Part shown: positions 1-9,169 of the stretch, one piece after another
How positions within the stretch are numbered: position 1 is the first letter of the stretch
How the letters are laid out: each line of letters opens with the position of its first letter
Program-made: the position numbers and the translations under genes
The notes under the pieces: model-generated
Seen by the model: the letters and a program-made list of their open reading frames with translations, nothing else
The model's database searches: none
Told to the model about the DNA's origin: nothing
Source of the DNA: Roseovarius mucosus
Lineage (GTDB): Bacteria > Pseudomonadota > Alphaproteobacteria > Rhodobacterales > Rhodobacteraceae
Length of the DNA stretch: 64,000 nucleotides
Assembly: GCF_002080415.1 (NCBI RefSeq)
Contig: NZ_CP020474.1
Span: forward strand, 1,618,501-1,682,500
Reading direction: 5' to 3'

Positions 1-985
1 TACCCCCCGATACGATCAAATCCGCCTCGATCAAAACCAGCGGATTATCAGTGGCGGCATTTGCCTCGATCCCCAGAGTGCGGGCCGCCATGCGCAGCAC
101 ATCCATCGCCGCCCCCGTCACCTGTGGCTGGCAGCGGATGCAATAGGGGTCTTGAACCCGGGCATCCCCCACGATGTGGCTCTCGCGGATTTCGGATCCG
201 GCCAGCAAGGCGCGCATGGTCTCTGCGGCCTGTATCTGGCCGGGATGGCCTCGCAGGGCGTGGATTTCCGGCTGCAAGGGCGCGGTAGACCCCATGATGG
301 CGTCAGTTGACAAGGCCGATGTGACCAGTGCCGAATGGGCCGCGCGCCATGCGCCGAAAAGGCCCGCAAGCGCAAAGGCCGTCGAGAATTGGGTGCCATT
401 AATCAAGGCCAGCCCTTCTTTGGGGCCAAGCACAAGAGGAGCAATACCAGCTGCGGCCAAAGCTTCGGCACCGGGCAATATCTTACCCAGATACTCGGCC
501 TCGCCATGACCCATCATGACAGCCGCCATATGCGCAAGCGGAGCCAGATCCCCCGAGGCACCAACAGAGCCTTGCGCCGGGATCACAGGCGTCACGCCCT
601 TGGCCAGCATCTCCTCAATCTGTGCCACAACCTCTAACCGCACACCCGAGGCACCGCGCCCCAAGCTGAGCAATTTGAGAGCCATCAACAGACGCGTCTC
701 GCGTCGTGAAATCGCAGGGCCAACACCGCAGCAATGGGACAAGATCAGGTTGCGCTGCAGGGTTGTGGTATCTTTGCTCGCAATCTTGACCGAGGCAAGT
801 TTGCCAAACCCTGTGTTCACACCGTATACCGCATCTGTCCCTGCAACAGCCTTGGCAATCCGCGCATGAGCGCGCTCGATCGCTGGGTGGCTGGCCGGAT
901 CAAGCCGGACCGAGGCTTCGTTCCAATAGATGTCAGCGAGATGATCCAAGGTAACAGCGCCGGGGGTGAGGGTGAGTGTGGTCAC
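1..985 (-). CDS. hutH: Histidine ammonia-lyase, partial (3' end beyond window)
   Basis: Deaminates L-histidine to trans-urocanate, the first step of histidine degradation in the cytoplasm. About 328 residues are visible; the C-terminal third lies left of the window. The YGVNTGFG block is at residues 54-61, and [12 protein letters not shown] contains the Ala143-Ser144-Gly145 triad that cyclises to the MIO cofactor, matching the family position. The frame opens with GTG at 985, which overlaps the hutI stop in a GTGA tetranucleotide, so the two genes are translationally coupled and hutI is upstream. The frame stays open to base 1. Recognition is confident from the MIO motif and the neighbours. 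Confidence 0.95.
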   Translation of the reverse strand, partial: MTTLTLTPGAVTLDHLADIYWNEASVRLDPASHPAIERAHARIAKAVAGTDAVYGVNTGFGKLASVKIASKDTTTLQRNLILSHCCGVGPAISRRETRLLMALKLLSLGRGASGVRLEVVAQIEEMLAKGVTPVIPAQGSVGASGDLAPLAHMAAVMMGHGEAEYLGKILPGAEALAAAGIAPLVLGPKEGLALINGTQFSTAFALAGLFGAWRAAHSALVTSALSTDAIMGSTAPLQPEIHALRGHPGQIQAAETMRALLAGSEIRESHIVGDARVQDPYCIRCQPQVTGAAMDVLRMAARTLGIEANAATDNPLVLIEADLIVSGG

Positions 986-2220
986 AACGTCCCTCCGAAT
1001 ATGCGGGAGTGAAGGGGATTAAAGCCGATGCGATACGAGAGTTCGGCAGGGTGTTTGATGTTCCAAACTGCCATGTCGGCGCGCTTTCCGACGGCGAGGG
1101 TGCCCGCGTCGGATAGCCCCAAAGCCCGCGCAGCGTTTTGAGTGACGCCGCGCAGAGCTTCTTCGGGGGTCATCCGAAACAAGGTGCAGCCCATGTTGAG
1201 CGTCAGTAGCAACGAATTTAATGGGGAGGAACCGGGGTTGATGTCTGTTGCCAAGGCCATAGGCACCCCATGTTTGCGCAACAGGGCGATAGGCGGGGCT
1301 TGGGTCTCTCGCAATGTGTAGAATGCACCGGGCAGGATGACTGCAACCGTCCCAGCTTGCGCCAATGCTTCTACGCCGGCCTCATCCAGATATTCGATAT
1401 GATCGGCTGACAGCGCTCCGTAGCCCGCCGCCAGTTTCGCGCCGCCAATGTTTGAAAGTTGCTCTGCATGCAGCTTGACAGGCAGGCCCAAGCTGCACGC
1501 CACATGAAAGACCCGGGCAATCTGAGCAGGCTGGAACGCGATACCCTCACAAAAACCGTCGACAGCGTCGACCAGTGCTTCGGCGTGGGCTGCACGCAAG
1601 GCAGGGATGCAGACCTCATCTATATAAGCATCGTCCCGACCCGCGTAGTCCGCAGGTGTGGCATGCGCCCCGAGAAACGTAGTTTTGATCCGAACGGGCC
1701 GCTTGTGGCCGATCGCGCGGGCCACGCGCAACATCCGCAATTCGGTTTCGATATCAAGACCGTAGCCGGATTTGATTTCGATGCAGGTGACACCTTCGGC
1801 GATCAAAACGTCGACACGGGCAAGTGCGGTGGTCAACAATTCTTCGTCGGTGGCCGCACGCGTGGCCTTTACCGTCGATACAATTCCGCCACCCGCCCGC
1901 GCGACCTCTTCATAGCTCGCTCCGTTGAGGCGCATCTCGAACTCGACAGCGCGGTTGCCACCATGGACAATATGGGTGTGGCAATCAATCAAACCCGGTG
2001 TCACGACGCGCCCACCAAGGTCAATCTGGGGAAACGAGTTATAGAGCGATGGTAAGGCCTCACGTGAGCCGAGCCAGTCAATCAACCCATCGACAACGAC
2101 AACTGCTGCATCCTCGATCCAGCCATACTTAGGGCCTGAGTCGCAAAGGCTTGCGAGATTCAAATTCACAAAAACTTTGCTATTCTCCGTCATTTCGGGC
2201 CACCGCTGCTGAAATTTCAC
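982..2220 (-). CDS. hutI: Imidazolonepropionase
   Basis: Hydrolyses 4-imidazolone-5-propionate to N-formimino-L-glutamate, the third step of histidine degradation. It is an amidohydrolase-fold metalloenzyme: [13 protein letters not shown] gives metal ligands His81 and His83, KLHAEQ and [10 protein letters not shown] carry further ligands, and [10 protein letters not shown] is the C-terminal signature. The 412 residues match the family. The longest frame uses GTG at 2220. An ATG at 2193 (MTENSK) is an alternative and would also give a normal N terminus; neither has a strong ribosome site. It is read leftward from the shared hutF/hutI promoter region and runs into hutH. Confidence 0.95.
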   Translation of the reverse strand: MKFQQRWPEMTENSKVFVNLNLASLCDSGPKYGWIEDAAVVVVDGLIDWLGSREALPSLYNSFPQIDLGGRVVTPGLIDCHTHIVHGGNRAVEFEMRLNGASYEEVARAGGGIVSTVKATRAATDEELLTTALARVDVLIAEGVTCIEIKSGYGLDIETELRMLRVARAIGHKRPVRIKTTFLGAHATPADYAGRDDAYIDEVCIPALRAAHAEALVDAVDGFCEGIAFQPAQIARVFHVACSLGLPVKLHAEQLSNIGGAKLAAGYGALSADHIEYLDEAGVEALAQAGTVAVILPGAFYTLRETQAPPIALLRKHGVPMALATDINPGSSPLNSLLLTLNMGCTLFRMTPEEALRGVTQNAARALGLSDAGTLAVGKRADMAVWNIKHPAELSYRIGFNPLHSRIFGGTL

Positions 2221-2228
2221 TTTAATGG

Positions 2229-2259
2229 TATGTATAGTTATGTTTTATGTCTATACATA
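2229..2259. promoter_or_regulatory. HutC-type operator between hutI and hutF
   Basis: GTCTATAC at 2249-2256, inside the imperfect palindrome TATGTCTATACATA (2246-2259), fits the GTMTAKAC consensus described for HutC-subfamily GntR repressors. A weaker copy, GTATAGTT, lies at 2232-2239. The 9-bp arms 2229-2237 and 2251-2259 also form a perfect inverted repeat with a 13-bp spacer. The site sits 22 bp before the hutF start and just upstream of hutI, so one repressor could control both directions. No hutC gene is in the window. Confidence 0.7.
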
Positions 2260-2277
2260 AAAACCGAGGGACGTGAA

Positions 2278-3636
2278 ATGATTTTTGCACGACGAGCCAT
2301 GCTTGCAACGGGGTGGGCCAGCAATGTCCGTTTGGACGTGTCGCATGGTCGGATTACCGCACTCGAAACCGATCAAAACGCCAAGCAAGGCGATACAACG
2401 GTTGATACGCTATTGCCCGCGCTGGCAAACTTGCACAGCCACAGCTTCCAGCGCGCGATGGCGGGGATGACCGAATTCCGGATGGCGGGCAAAGACAGCT
2501 TTTGGACATGGCGTGATCTGATGTACCGTTTCACTGCGCATCTGACGCCAGAGCATGTCGAGGCGATTGCGGCGTTTGTCTTTCTGGAAATGCAGGAAGC
2601 GGGTTACGCCAGCGTCGGCGAGTTTCACTATCTACATCATCAGCCCGGCGGCATGCCCTACAAGGATCTCGGCGAACTTTCGGCCCGCATTGCAGCGGCT
2701 GCCGCAGCTACTGGGATCGGGCTGACCCACCTGCCAGTGCTCTATACATACGGGGGGGCTGGTCAGATGGCACTGAAAGCGGGGCAGGCCCGCTTTGGCA
2801 ACTCTGTGGATCGCTTTAACGACCTTGTCGCGCGGGCCAGAGGCGCCATTGCTGATCTGCCAAAGGATTGTCGCGTGGGTATTGCGCCACATTCCTTGCG
2901 GGCCACCTCACCTGATGATCTCAAGACGGTTCTTGCGGCCCATGAAGCGGGGCCGGTTCACATTCACATCGCGGAACAACCCCAAGAAGTGGCAGATATC
3001 CAAGCAGTGCTTGGGGTACGGCCTGTTGAGTGGTTGTTGGCGAATGCAGAGGTCAACGCGGACTGGTGCCTGATCCACGCCACCCACATGACGGATGCAG
3101 AGACCGTGAACATGGCAAGGTCTGGCGCTGTTGCAGGGCTTTGCCCGATCACAGAAGCAAATCTTGGCGATGGCCCCTTTAACGGGCCAGCCTATCTGAA
3201 TGCAGGCGGGGCGCTTGGAGTGGGCTCGGATTCAAATGTGCTGATTTCGCTCACCGAAGAGTTGCGCACCTTGGAGTATTCCCAGCGCCTGCGCGACATC
3301 GCGCGCAATGTCTTGGTTGTGGGAGAAGGCTCGGTTGGGGAAACCCTCTACTGCGGGGCTGCGAAAGGCGGTGCGCAGGCTTTGGGGCGTGGCACCGGCG
3401 ATATCTCGGTCGGAGCATGGGCGGATTTGGTGGCGGTTGATAGTGAAGCGCCTGCGTTATGCGCCTTGAAGGAACATCAACTGCTGGATGGCTTGGTCTT
3501 TGCCGCAAAAGACGAGATAGTAACAGATGTCTGGTCAGCGGGGCGGCATGCGGTCAAACAGGGCAAACACATCCACCGCGATGCGATCACCGCCGCCTAT
3601 CGCTCTGCGATGCAAAGCCTGATGGCCTTGCTTTGA
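2278..3636 (+). CDS. hutF: Formimidoylglutamate deiminase
   Basis: Converts N-formimino-L-glutamate to N-formyl-L-glutamate plus ammonia, the Pseudomonas-type branch of histidine degradation that then needs HutG. It is an amidohydrolase of 452 residues. LANLHSHSFQRAMAG (His53, His55) is the metal-binding entry and the HutF hallmark; EFHYLHH, HIHIAEQ and GVGSDSNVLIS supply later ligands. Start chosen at ATG 2278 because GAGGG lies 8 bp before it; a frame extension to 2230 would run through the operator. The gene is divergent from hutI and its last 40 bp overlap the end of hutD, read from the other strand. Confidence 0.95.
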   Translation: MIFARRAMLATGWASNVRLDVSHGRITALETDQNAKQGDTTVDTLLPALANLHSHSFQRAMAGMTEFRMAGKDSFWTWRDLMYRFTAHLTPEHVEAIAAFVFLEMQEAGYASVGEFHYLHHQPGGMPYKDLGELSARIAAAAAATGIGLTHLPVLYTYGGAGQMALKAGQARFGNSVDRFNDLVARARGAIADLPKDCRVGIAPHSLRATSPDDLKTVLAAHEAGPVHIHIAEQPQEVADIQAVLGVRPVEWLLANAEVNADWCLIHATHMTDAETVNMARSGAVAGLCPITEANLGDGPFNGPAYLNAGGALGVGSDSNVLISLTEELRTLEYSQRLRDIARNVLVVGEGSVGETLYCGAAKGGAQALGRGTGDISVGAWADLVAVDSEAPALCALKEHQLLDGLVFAAKDEIVTDVWSAGRHAVKQGKHIHRDAITAAYRSAMQSLMALL

Positions 3637-4184
3637 TCCAGATAGGTCAGGCGGATTTCTAACAGCGCGGCGTCTTCTGTCAGTGTCAGCGCCACGTTTG
3701 GCGTTGTGACAAACACGGTGTCGCCTGTGGCAACCGCCACCCCATCAATCTCGGGTGCTCCACTAAGGACATGAAGCACCATGAGCCCGTGATCGGGGCG
3801 GGTGAGATCACCAATCAGCGGCCCACGCCGCGTCAAAACCTCTCCTTCACATGATCGCGGATCAAACATGAGGTTTAGGTCGGTAAGCGGCCCATTGGCC
3901 AAACGGGCATAAACTTTCAGCCCCCCGTCAAAGCGGATCGGCTCCCAAGTGTGGGCCTCGATAGACGAGGTCGGTGTATCCAGCGTCATAGTCCCGCCAG
4001 AGACCACGGTCAGAATGCGCACCATACCCGCGAAATCGGAAAACGGACCGTCCTGAGAAACATCAGCGCGGCTGAGTGTCCATGCGGGCTGGTCAAGATA
4101 CAGGCCCTTCGCGATGTTGCGCGTGACGCCGCCACCGTTCTTCCATAGGACATCAATCAAAGCGCCAAATTTCAAAGTTTGCAT
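3597..4184 (-). CDS. hutD: HutD/Ves family protein
   Basis: HutD proteins are small cupin-fold proteins found in histidine-utilisation clusters; the accepted idea is that they restrain or tune hut expression rather than catalyse a step. The 195 residues match the family: WKNGGGVTRNIA near the N terminus, WTLSRADVSQDGPFSDFAGMVRILTVVSGG in the middle, and a second cupin half ending DAALLEIRLTYLD. AGAGAGG lies about 8 bp before ATG 4184. The gene converges on hutF with a 40-bp 3' overlap and has its own HutC-like operator upstream at 4266. Confidence 0.9.
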   Translation of the reverse strand: MQTLKFGALIDVLWKNGGGVTRNIAKGLYLDQPAWTLSRADVSQDGPFSDFAGMVRILTVVSGGTMTLDTPTSSIEAHTWEPIRFDGGLKVYARLANGPLTDLNLMFDPRSCEGEVLTRRGPLIGDLTRPDHGLMVLHVLSGAPEIDGVAVATGDTVFVTTPNVALTLTEDAALLEIRLTYLDQSKAIRLCIAER

Positions 4185-4265
4185 GGAAAAAGACCTCTCT
4201 GTCTCTCAACGGCACGCATAACCGCGCCCTGCCCTCTTTATCAATGATGTGACACATCTCATTAA

Positions 4266-4273
4266 GTCTAGAC
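4266..4273. promoter_or_regulatory. HutC-type operator upstream of hutD
   Basis: GTCTAGAC is a perfect palindrome and a perfect match to the GTMTAKAC consensus of the HutC subfamily. It lies 82 bp upstream of the hutD start in a gene-free 258-bp spacer, in flanks (TTAA ... ATTAAA) typical of a promoter. Together with the hutI/hutF site it suggests hutD belongs to the same repressor regulon. Confidence 0.6.
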
Positions 4274-4442
4274 ATTAAATCTCAATACGCGCCTTTTGAG
4301 GCCTGATAAAAGCGCGAATGCGATCACATGGCGAAAGGGTCAGAAACTTTGGTCCATACGAGCGGCAATCACAAAACCACGTGGTGACCACACCGGCGCG
4401 CCAAAGGCCCGGATACATTCTCATCCTCTTCAGAGAACCACC

Positions 4443-5024
4443 CTAGTTTGTGGCGAGGCGTGGTGAAACCAACGAAGATATGGAAGCGTCGATGATTGTT
4501 TGAAGCGTCTCACGGTTCGGCGAGGTCTTGGCAAAGACGTTCAGACCCTGTGCAATGCACAGAAGATATTTTGCCTGGCTCTCGGGGTGTTCAAAGGAAT
4601 CGCGCTTCAATGCCTCGCGAAAGGCGATTTCCAGGCGGGTCAGATGATCCAACATGAGCTGGGCAACGTCGTCATCCACCTCTTTCAGTTCGACGAAGGC
4701 GTTTGTTCCCAAGCATCCCCAACGCCGGTTTCCGTTGACGATACCGTTCGCGATAAAGTCGAAATAGGCGCGAATTCCGTCTAGGCCGCATGGGTTGGTT
4801 TCCAGCAATTCAAGGCCCGGACGGTTCATACTGTCCAGATACCGCCGGATGACAGCCAGAAACAGCCCATGCTTGCTGCCGAATGCCGCATAAACACTTC
4901 CGGGGTTTAGCCCCATCGCATCACAGACGTCCTGAATTGACGCACCAGAATAGCCACGACGCCAGAAAACTTCGATCGCGCCATCAAGCACTTTTTTTTC
5001 ATCGAACTCTCTATGACGGCCCAT
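4443..5024 (-). CDS. TetR/AcrR family transcriptional regulator
   Basis: DNA-binding repressor of 193 residues. The N-terminal TetR helix-turn-helix covers about residues 8-55 (KVLDGAIEVFWRRGYSGASIQDVCDAMGLNPGSVYAAFGSKHGLF), with the typical YxxFxSK recognition end. The C-terminal ligand domain is unassigned; its GCLGTNAFVEL segment is of the type seen in regulators that carry a conserved cysteine. No ligand can be inferred. It is flanked by hutD and a haloacid dehalogenase operon, both on the same strand but separated by gaps over 250 bp, so it is probably monocistronic. A palindrome upstream at 5055-5073 is a candidate autoregulatory operator. Confidence 0.88.
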   Translation of the reverse strand: MGRHREFDEKKVLDGAIEVFWRRGYSGASIQDVCDAMGLNPGSVYAAFGSKHGLFLAVIRRYLDSMNRPGLELLETNPCGLDGIRAYFDFIANGIVNGNRRWGCLGTNAFVELKEVDDDVAQLMLDHLTRLEIAFREALKRDSFEHPESQAKYLLCIAQGLNVFAKTSPNRETLQTIIDASISSLVSPRLATN

Positions 5025-5054
5025 ACCGATACCAGATTTCCCAATGCTTTTGCT

Positions 5055-5073
5055 TAGATGTATACACTATCTA
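5055..5073. promoter_or_regulatory. Candidate operator of the adjacent TetR regulator
   Basis: TAGAT and ATCTA arms enclose an internal perfect 8-bp palindrome TGTATACA (5059-5066), 31 bp upstream of the TetR gene start. Position and symmetry fit an autoregulatory operator. It also resembles a one-mismatch HutC site (GTATACAC), so assignment is uncertain. Confidence 0.4.
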
Positions 5074-5284
5074 TGGCAAAGCGAGCGGATGGTATAGAGG
5101 GCGGACCTACCAAGGTTTGATCTGAGCGGTTCGCGGGCCGGTAAAACAGGACGGGTCCCTGCAAGGCCATAGCGCATATTCCAGCCCGTCCCGGCTTGGG
5201 TCTTGCCATGGTCGCCTATCCGCGAATGGCCAACTGGCAACGTCCCAGCAACCACGCGCGGCACCCTCATTGATCACTTTCCCC

Positions 5285-6058
5285 CTATGCCCTCAACGAC
5301 GCGGGTGCCGCAGCTTTGTCCGCCCGGTCGATAAGCCCTGCCAGATCATTCAACGATTTCAGTCGGTAATCAGGCTCCATCCCAAAGCTTTCCATCTGCA
5401 TGCGCAGCAGTTTGAACATCGTTGTCGGGCCAACCACCGCGGCAGAAGAAATTTCTTCTGCCAACGCCTCGGGGGTTACGCGTTCAATCCAAGCAACCCG
5501 AAAGCCGAAATTCTTGGCGGCGCAGGCATCAAAAGCGTTGGATGACACGAAAATCGTATTCTCCGGCTTAACCTTCAGGACAGCCTCCACCAACTCGTAG
5601 GCATCTTTGTGCGGCTTGAAGATACCGGCCTTGTCGATGCTGATGACGGATTGCAGTTTTGCATCAAGCCCAGAGTTTGAGACCAGAGCATCAAGTATCT
5701 CTTGGTTGCCGTTCGACAGGATAGCGAGCGGCACGCCTTCCAGCGCATCAAGGGCCGTCAGGCAATCGACATGCGGATCAAGATGCAGGTATTTGTCCAT
5801 TATCCGGTCGCGCACGGCCTTTTCGGCGGTCACACCGATGGCGTTCAGCGTATAGTTTAGCGACTCTTCGGTGATCTCCCAAAAGCTGCGATAGCTGCCC
5901 ATCATCGAGCGAAGCCATGTGTATTCCAACTGCTTAAGCCGCCAGACCTGGGTGATCAGCTCGCCGTGCTCGGGGAATTCCTGATTGGTGATCTGCGAGA
6001 CAGATTGAACGTCAAAGAGTGTTCCGTAGGCGTCAAAGACAAAAGCGTCGATAGTCAT
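5285..6058 (-). CDS. Haloacid dehalogenase, type II (HAD superfamily)
   Basis: Predicted (S)-2-haloacid dehalogenase: hydrolytic removal of a halogen from 2-haloalkanoic acids, giving the 2-hydroxy acid. It is a cytoplasmic HAD-fold enzyme of 257 residues. FDAYGTLFD places the nucleophile at Asp9; LSNGNQEIL holds the motif II Ser; FKPHKDAYELV holds the motif III Lys; FVSSNAFDACAAKNFGFRVAWI is the family C-terminal signature. Start chosen at 6058 because AGGAG sits 8-9 bp before it; an upstream extension has no ribosome site. It follows the symporter and Yip1-like genes on the same strand, so substrate uptake and dehalogenation are probably co-expressed. Substrate specificity within type II is not visible. 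Confidence 0.85.
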   Translation of the reverse strand: MTIDAFVFDAYGTLFDVQSVSQITNQEFPEHGELITQVWRLKQLEYTWLRSMMGSYRSFWEITEESLNYTLNAIGVTAEKAVRDRIMDKYLHLDPHVDCLTALDALEGVPLAILSNGNQEILDALVSNSGLDAKLQSVISIDKAGIFKPHKDAYELVEAVLKVKPENTIFVSSNAFDACAAKNFGFRVAWIERVTPEALAEEISSAAVVGPTTMFKLLRMQMESFGMEPDYRLKSLNDLAGLIDRADKAAAPASLRA

Positions 6059-6089
6059 GTTCGTTTCTCCTGATATTGGGATTGCTGTT

Positions 6090-6593
6090 CTAGAGGGCCA
6101 GAAAGGCGAAGCTGGCAAGAAATACCGATGCGGCCGAGACTGCGCCGGCCGCGCGTAGGAATGACCAGTGCAAATCTGCGGACAGCCCCCGTGTCAGCGC
6201 ATGCAGAAATAAAGCCATAGAGATGAGAGAGATCGTCGCAGCGATTGCGGTGTGGCCGGGGGCGCCGTTGATCCAGAAGGCGGCGGCAGGCGCCCCGACC
6301 CAGAGTGCCAGCGACGACGCAGACACAAGGGTCATCAGGCGTAACAGCGGCACCCGCCCGCCAAAGGCCCGCGTCATTGCCCATATGACAACGGTGAACC
6401 CCAACCAGAGCAACAGAGTTTGTGCCATGCCACCCAGCGCGACGTAAAACAGCGCCTCGATCTTTGCGACGCCCAGCGCCTCGACCTGTTCGCTATGCGC
6501 AAGAAATGTGGCAAAGCTCCACAAGAGCCCCGCCGTCGGCAGACCCAACACGGCCTGCCAACGGCTTTCTGTAAAGATCGTGGCATTTACCAC
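6090..6593 (-). CDS. Small integral membrane protein, Yip1-like
   Basis: About 167 residues with four to five predicted membrane segments and no enzyme motif. The spacing of hydrophobic stretches and the LLLWLGFTVVIWAMTRAFGGRVPLLRLMTLVSASSLAL block resemble bacterial Yip1-domain proteins, but that is tentative. I place the start at GTG 6593, which overlaps the symporter stop in GTGGTAA and implies coupling; a longer frame begins at 6650 inside the symporter. It lies between the symporter and the haloacid dehalogenase, so it is probably in their operon. Function unknown. Confidence 0.6.
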   Translation of the reverse strand: MVNATIFTESRWQAVLGLPTAGLLWSFATFLAHSEQVEALGVAKIEALFYVALGGMAQTLLLWLGFTVVIWAMTRAFGGRVPLLRLMTLVSASSLALWVGAPAAAFWINGAPGHTAIAATISLISMALFLHALTRGLSADLHWSFLRAAGAVSAASVFLASFAFLAL

Positions 6594-8227
6594 GGCGCCA
6601 AGCCCCACAGCAGAATGGGCGCCCACAGTGCGGCCAGGATCAACAACCATTCGCTGCTGTCATAGCGGGTACGAGTCACCTGTGCCCAGCCATGCATTTT
6701 TTCGACTAGCTCCTGCGCCGTATACCTCTCTTGTGCGGCCACCTCGCCTTTCAACTTTTCGGCGGCCAACGACACCAAGATCGTCAGAATGAACCCGACC
6801 GGGACAGAAATCAGCGCGGTTGCGAAGCCGAGCTTGGCGACCAGACCAGTGCCAACCGAGAAATCGGGCAGGACGTAAGGCGACAGCAAGATATAGGTGA
6901 CGCCAGACACCAGGCTGCCCGTGAAAGCCCCCCAAGAGTTGATGCGCGTAGACCACACACCCAAGACCACCATTGGGGTGATTGCCGTGGCGCACATCCC
7001 GAAGGCCCAGAAAATCGAGGTAATCAAAAACGCAGGTGGATCGAGCGACACCAGAAGCGACACCACTCCAGTACCTGCAAGGGCCAAGTAACCGTAACGT
7101 AGCTGTTTTGCCTCGGTGAGGTGTGGACGCAGAACGCCGACGATGTCATGGCCGACCACCGTCGCCACGCCAATCATCAGGCCAGCAATGGTCGAAACTC
7201 CGGCGGCTAGGACACCCGCGATGACAAAGGCTGAAACCCAATCGGGATTGTACGCCAGATTCAACAGCAACGTGGTCTTGTCCGCCGCCTCAGGCGTTAG
7301 TTCCTGCCCAATCAATGCAAAGTGATACACACCTGCAAAGCCCAAGGCATAAGTGCCCAGAAACATCAATCCAACCCAGAGACAGAACCAAGGGACCACC
7401 CGACGGGCCGACTTGATGTTCTCCGAGGTCAGCACTCGCTGTGCCAACTGCGGCAGTCCAAGCGTTCCGATTGTTAGTGCAACGAACAACGCCACATAGA
7501 AACGGGCCTCGAATTTGAGGTCGAAGAACGTCGGGATGCGTTCCAGCAAGGTATCGGTGAGGCTACCGTATCCCAATGGCGGAAACCAGAAACCGGGCAC
7601 GCCCATCGCCTTGAGGATCGCGGCAAGAGGTACGAGCAGGGCGATCATCATGATCACCATCTGTATTGCATCGTTATATGTCGCGCCCTTCATTCCCCCG
7701 ATTGTGATGTAGCCCGTGATCACCAGCGCCGACAGGATCAAAGACGGAGTATATGGCAGCCCAAGCAGAACCTCGAACACCTTGGCGATGCCGATGAACT
7801 GACCGACCATATACATCAGCATGATCAACAGCATCCAGCCAGCGGCCAGAAAGGCAGTGCTGCGCCCGTATCGCGTCTGGACAAAGTGTACTGAAGTGAA
7901 CACTTCCATCCGGTACAGCGACGCGCCGTATAGCATCACAAGTAGAGGAACGCTCAGGATCAGTTGCACCCACATGTAAACGAACGGCAGATGTAACTGT
8001 TGGATCAGGGCCACCACGCCCAGAAATGTGGCGACGCTCATCCATGTGGATGACGCAGCCAGTGAGTTGACGAAGGGGCCAATGGAACGGCCTGCCAAGT
8101 AAAGGTCTGTCGCGTTGGCTGTTTTCTTTTTGCTGAAGAGCGCGACAGCATAATACAGGCCGAACACGGCAGACGTGATCCCCAAACCAAGCCATATATT
8201 TTGAAGTTGCCAGTCTGCCGGGGTCAT
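6587..8227 (-). CDS. Sodium:solute symporter (SSS family)
   Basis: Inner-membrane permease of the sodium/solute symporter family, 546 residues and about 13 membrane helices, close to ActP/PanF-sized members. DLYLAGRSIGPFVNSLAASSTWMSVATFLG is the family entry with the unwound first core helix; GYITIGGMKGATYNDAIQ is the second signature. The start codon overlaps the stop of the small upstream membrane gene by ATGA, indicating a two-gene transporter. Downstream are a Yip1-like protein and a haloacid dehalogenase, so a halogenated or short-chain carboxylate is a plausible substrate. That substrate is inference only. Confidence 0.88.
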   Translation of the reverse strand: MTPADWQLQNIWLGLGITSAVFGLYYAVALFSKKKTANATDLYLAGRSIGPFVNSLAASSTWMSVATFLGVVALIQQLHLPFVYMWVQLILSVPLLVMLYGASLYRMEVFTSVHFVQTRYGRSTAFLAAGWMLLIMLMYMVGQFIGIAKVFEVLLGLPYTPSLILSALVITGYITIGGMKGATYNDAIQMVIMMIALLVPLAAILKAMGVPGFWFPPLGYGSLTDTLLERIPTFFDLKFEARFYVALFVALTIGTLGLPQLAQRVLTSENIKSARRVVPWFCLWVGLMFLGTYALGFAGVYHFALIGQELTPEAADKTTLLLNLAYNPDWVSAFVIAGVLAAGVSTIAGLMIGVATVVGHDIVGVLRPHLTEAKQLRYGYLALAGTGVVSLLVSLDPPAFLITSIFWAFGMCATAITPMVVLGVWSTRINSWGAFTGSLVSGVTYILLSPYVLPDFSVGTGLVAKLGFATALISVPVGFILTILVSLAAEKLKGEVAAQERYTAQELVEKMHGWAQVTRTRYDSSEWLLILAALWAPILLWGLAPW

Positions 8228-8556
8228 TTTGTGCCCTCCGTCAGGGCAAGCGTCTCTGGACCTTTACCTTGCACACCAGATCCTTCGAGACCTGTTTCTC
8301 GGCTATGAAAAGATCCGGCGTTTTCGGCTTCAATCTCGTCCTCGAGCTGGTTTGCATAGCGACACCAAACCATCGACCACAGCAGCACGCCAAGCGAACC
8401 AAGTGTGATGGCGATGAAGTAATGGATTGGCAGCCCGAGTATCCGGATACTGTTATCCGTGCCCAACATGACCGCCCAAAGACCCGTATGCCCGAGCAGG
8501 ACATAAACGATGCCGAACCCGACGGTAGATCGTATTTCTTTCCTGTAAGCGTTCAA
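8224..8556 (-). CDS. Small membrane subunit accompanying the symporter
   Basis: A 110-residue protein with two membrane segments (about residues 12-33 and 43-66) followed by an acidic cytoplasmic tail. Small two-helix proteins directly upstream of SSS permeases are common and are thought to assist the large subunit; this one overlaps the symporter start by 4 bp. The sequence does not obviously match the usual DUF4212 small subunit, so I give only the positional role. The region before it holds a long palindrome (8664-8689). Confidence 0.75.
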   Translation of the reverse strand: MNAYRKEIRSTVGFGIVYVLLGHTGLWAVMLGTDNSIRILGLPIHYFIAITLGSLGVLLWSMVWCRYANQLEDEIEAENAGSFHSRETGLEGSGVQGKGPETLALTEGTK

Positions 8557-9169
8557 AAGAAGCTCCTCCCTCTTTCCGGTTGCAGGAACCGCCCTGATCT
8601 CCTCAACAGCGCGATTTCCTTTGAAGACAGCGCATCAAGAACGCCATGACTCGGAACGTTAGATTTTCTTGAATTTAAATTCAAGAAAAATAGAGCCGTG
8701 TTTTACGGCCAGTTTTGACCCCAACGACACGCGTGATCTGATCTTTGCGCTGGCCATCAACGCGCCTGCAATTGGCGGCGGATTGGGTGCCCACTTGGGA
8801 AGACTGGGAACAAGCCTGCGGCGGCGTGTCGAAACCATGAATTCTCTCGAAAGTGCCTTGGTCCCCGGCTTGAAGCGACTGTGATAGAGGGGAGATCCGC
8901 GCAGTTCTTCGAGCGTCGCCTTGCCGGGCAGTCATCCGGTTCCCTCGCCCCATGCCCGCCTATCCCGTCTGGGCGTAGCATCGGTTTGCCCTGAGCTTAC
9001 GCAATGTCTGGGACATTGTTTTTGGAACAGGCCGCAATCGTGTCGCCTGAACGCATCTGGATTTGGGGCCAGCGGTTCAGAACGCAGATTGCGAGCAAGG
9101 ATCGTTGCGCTCGCCCATGTCCTGCAGAAAGCTGAGGTGCCGGGCGTGGGCACACCAGATCTGCGATAC
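8557..9169. other. Gene-free 613-bp spacer
   Basis: No convincing coding region on either strand; open frames here lack ribosome sites and family motifs. The notable element is the perfect palindrome at 8664-8689 ahead of the symporter operon. The rest looks like decayed or non-coding DNA between the aminotransferase 3' end and the symporter promoter. Confidence 0.5.
8664..8689. promoter_or_regulatory. 26-bp perfect palindrome, likely operator of the symporter operon
   Basis: The two 13-bp halves (left half TTTTCTTGAATTT) are exact reverse complements with no spacer. The site is 108 bp upstream of the small-subunit start. A-T-rich, spacer-free palindromes of this type are typical of MarR- or TetR-family operators. 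It could also fold as a hairpin, but there is no T-tract context for a terminator of a neighbouring gene. Which regulator binds is unknown; no MarR gene is adjacent. Confidence 0.55.

Noticed and set aside
5067..5270. 67-residue gene upstream of the TetR gene
   Set aside because: Composition is random-like and it overlaps the palindrome and promoter.
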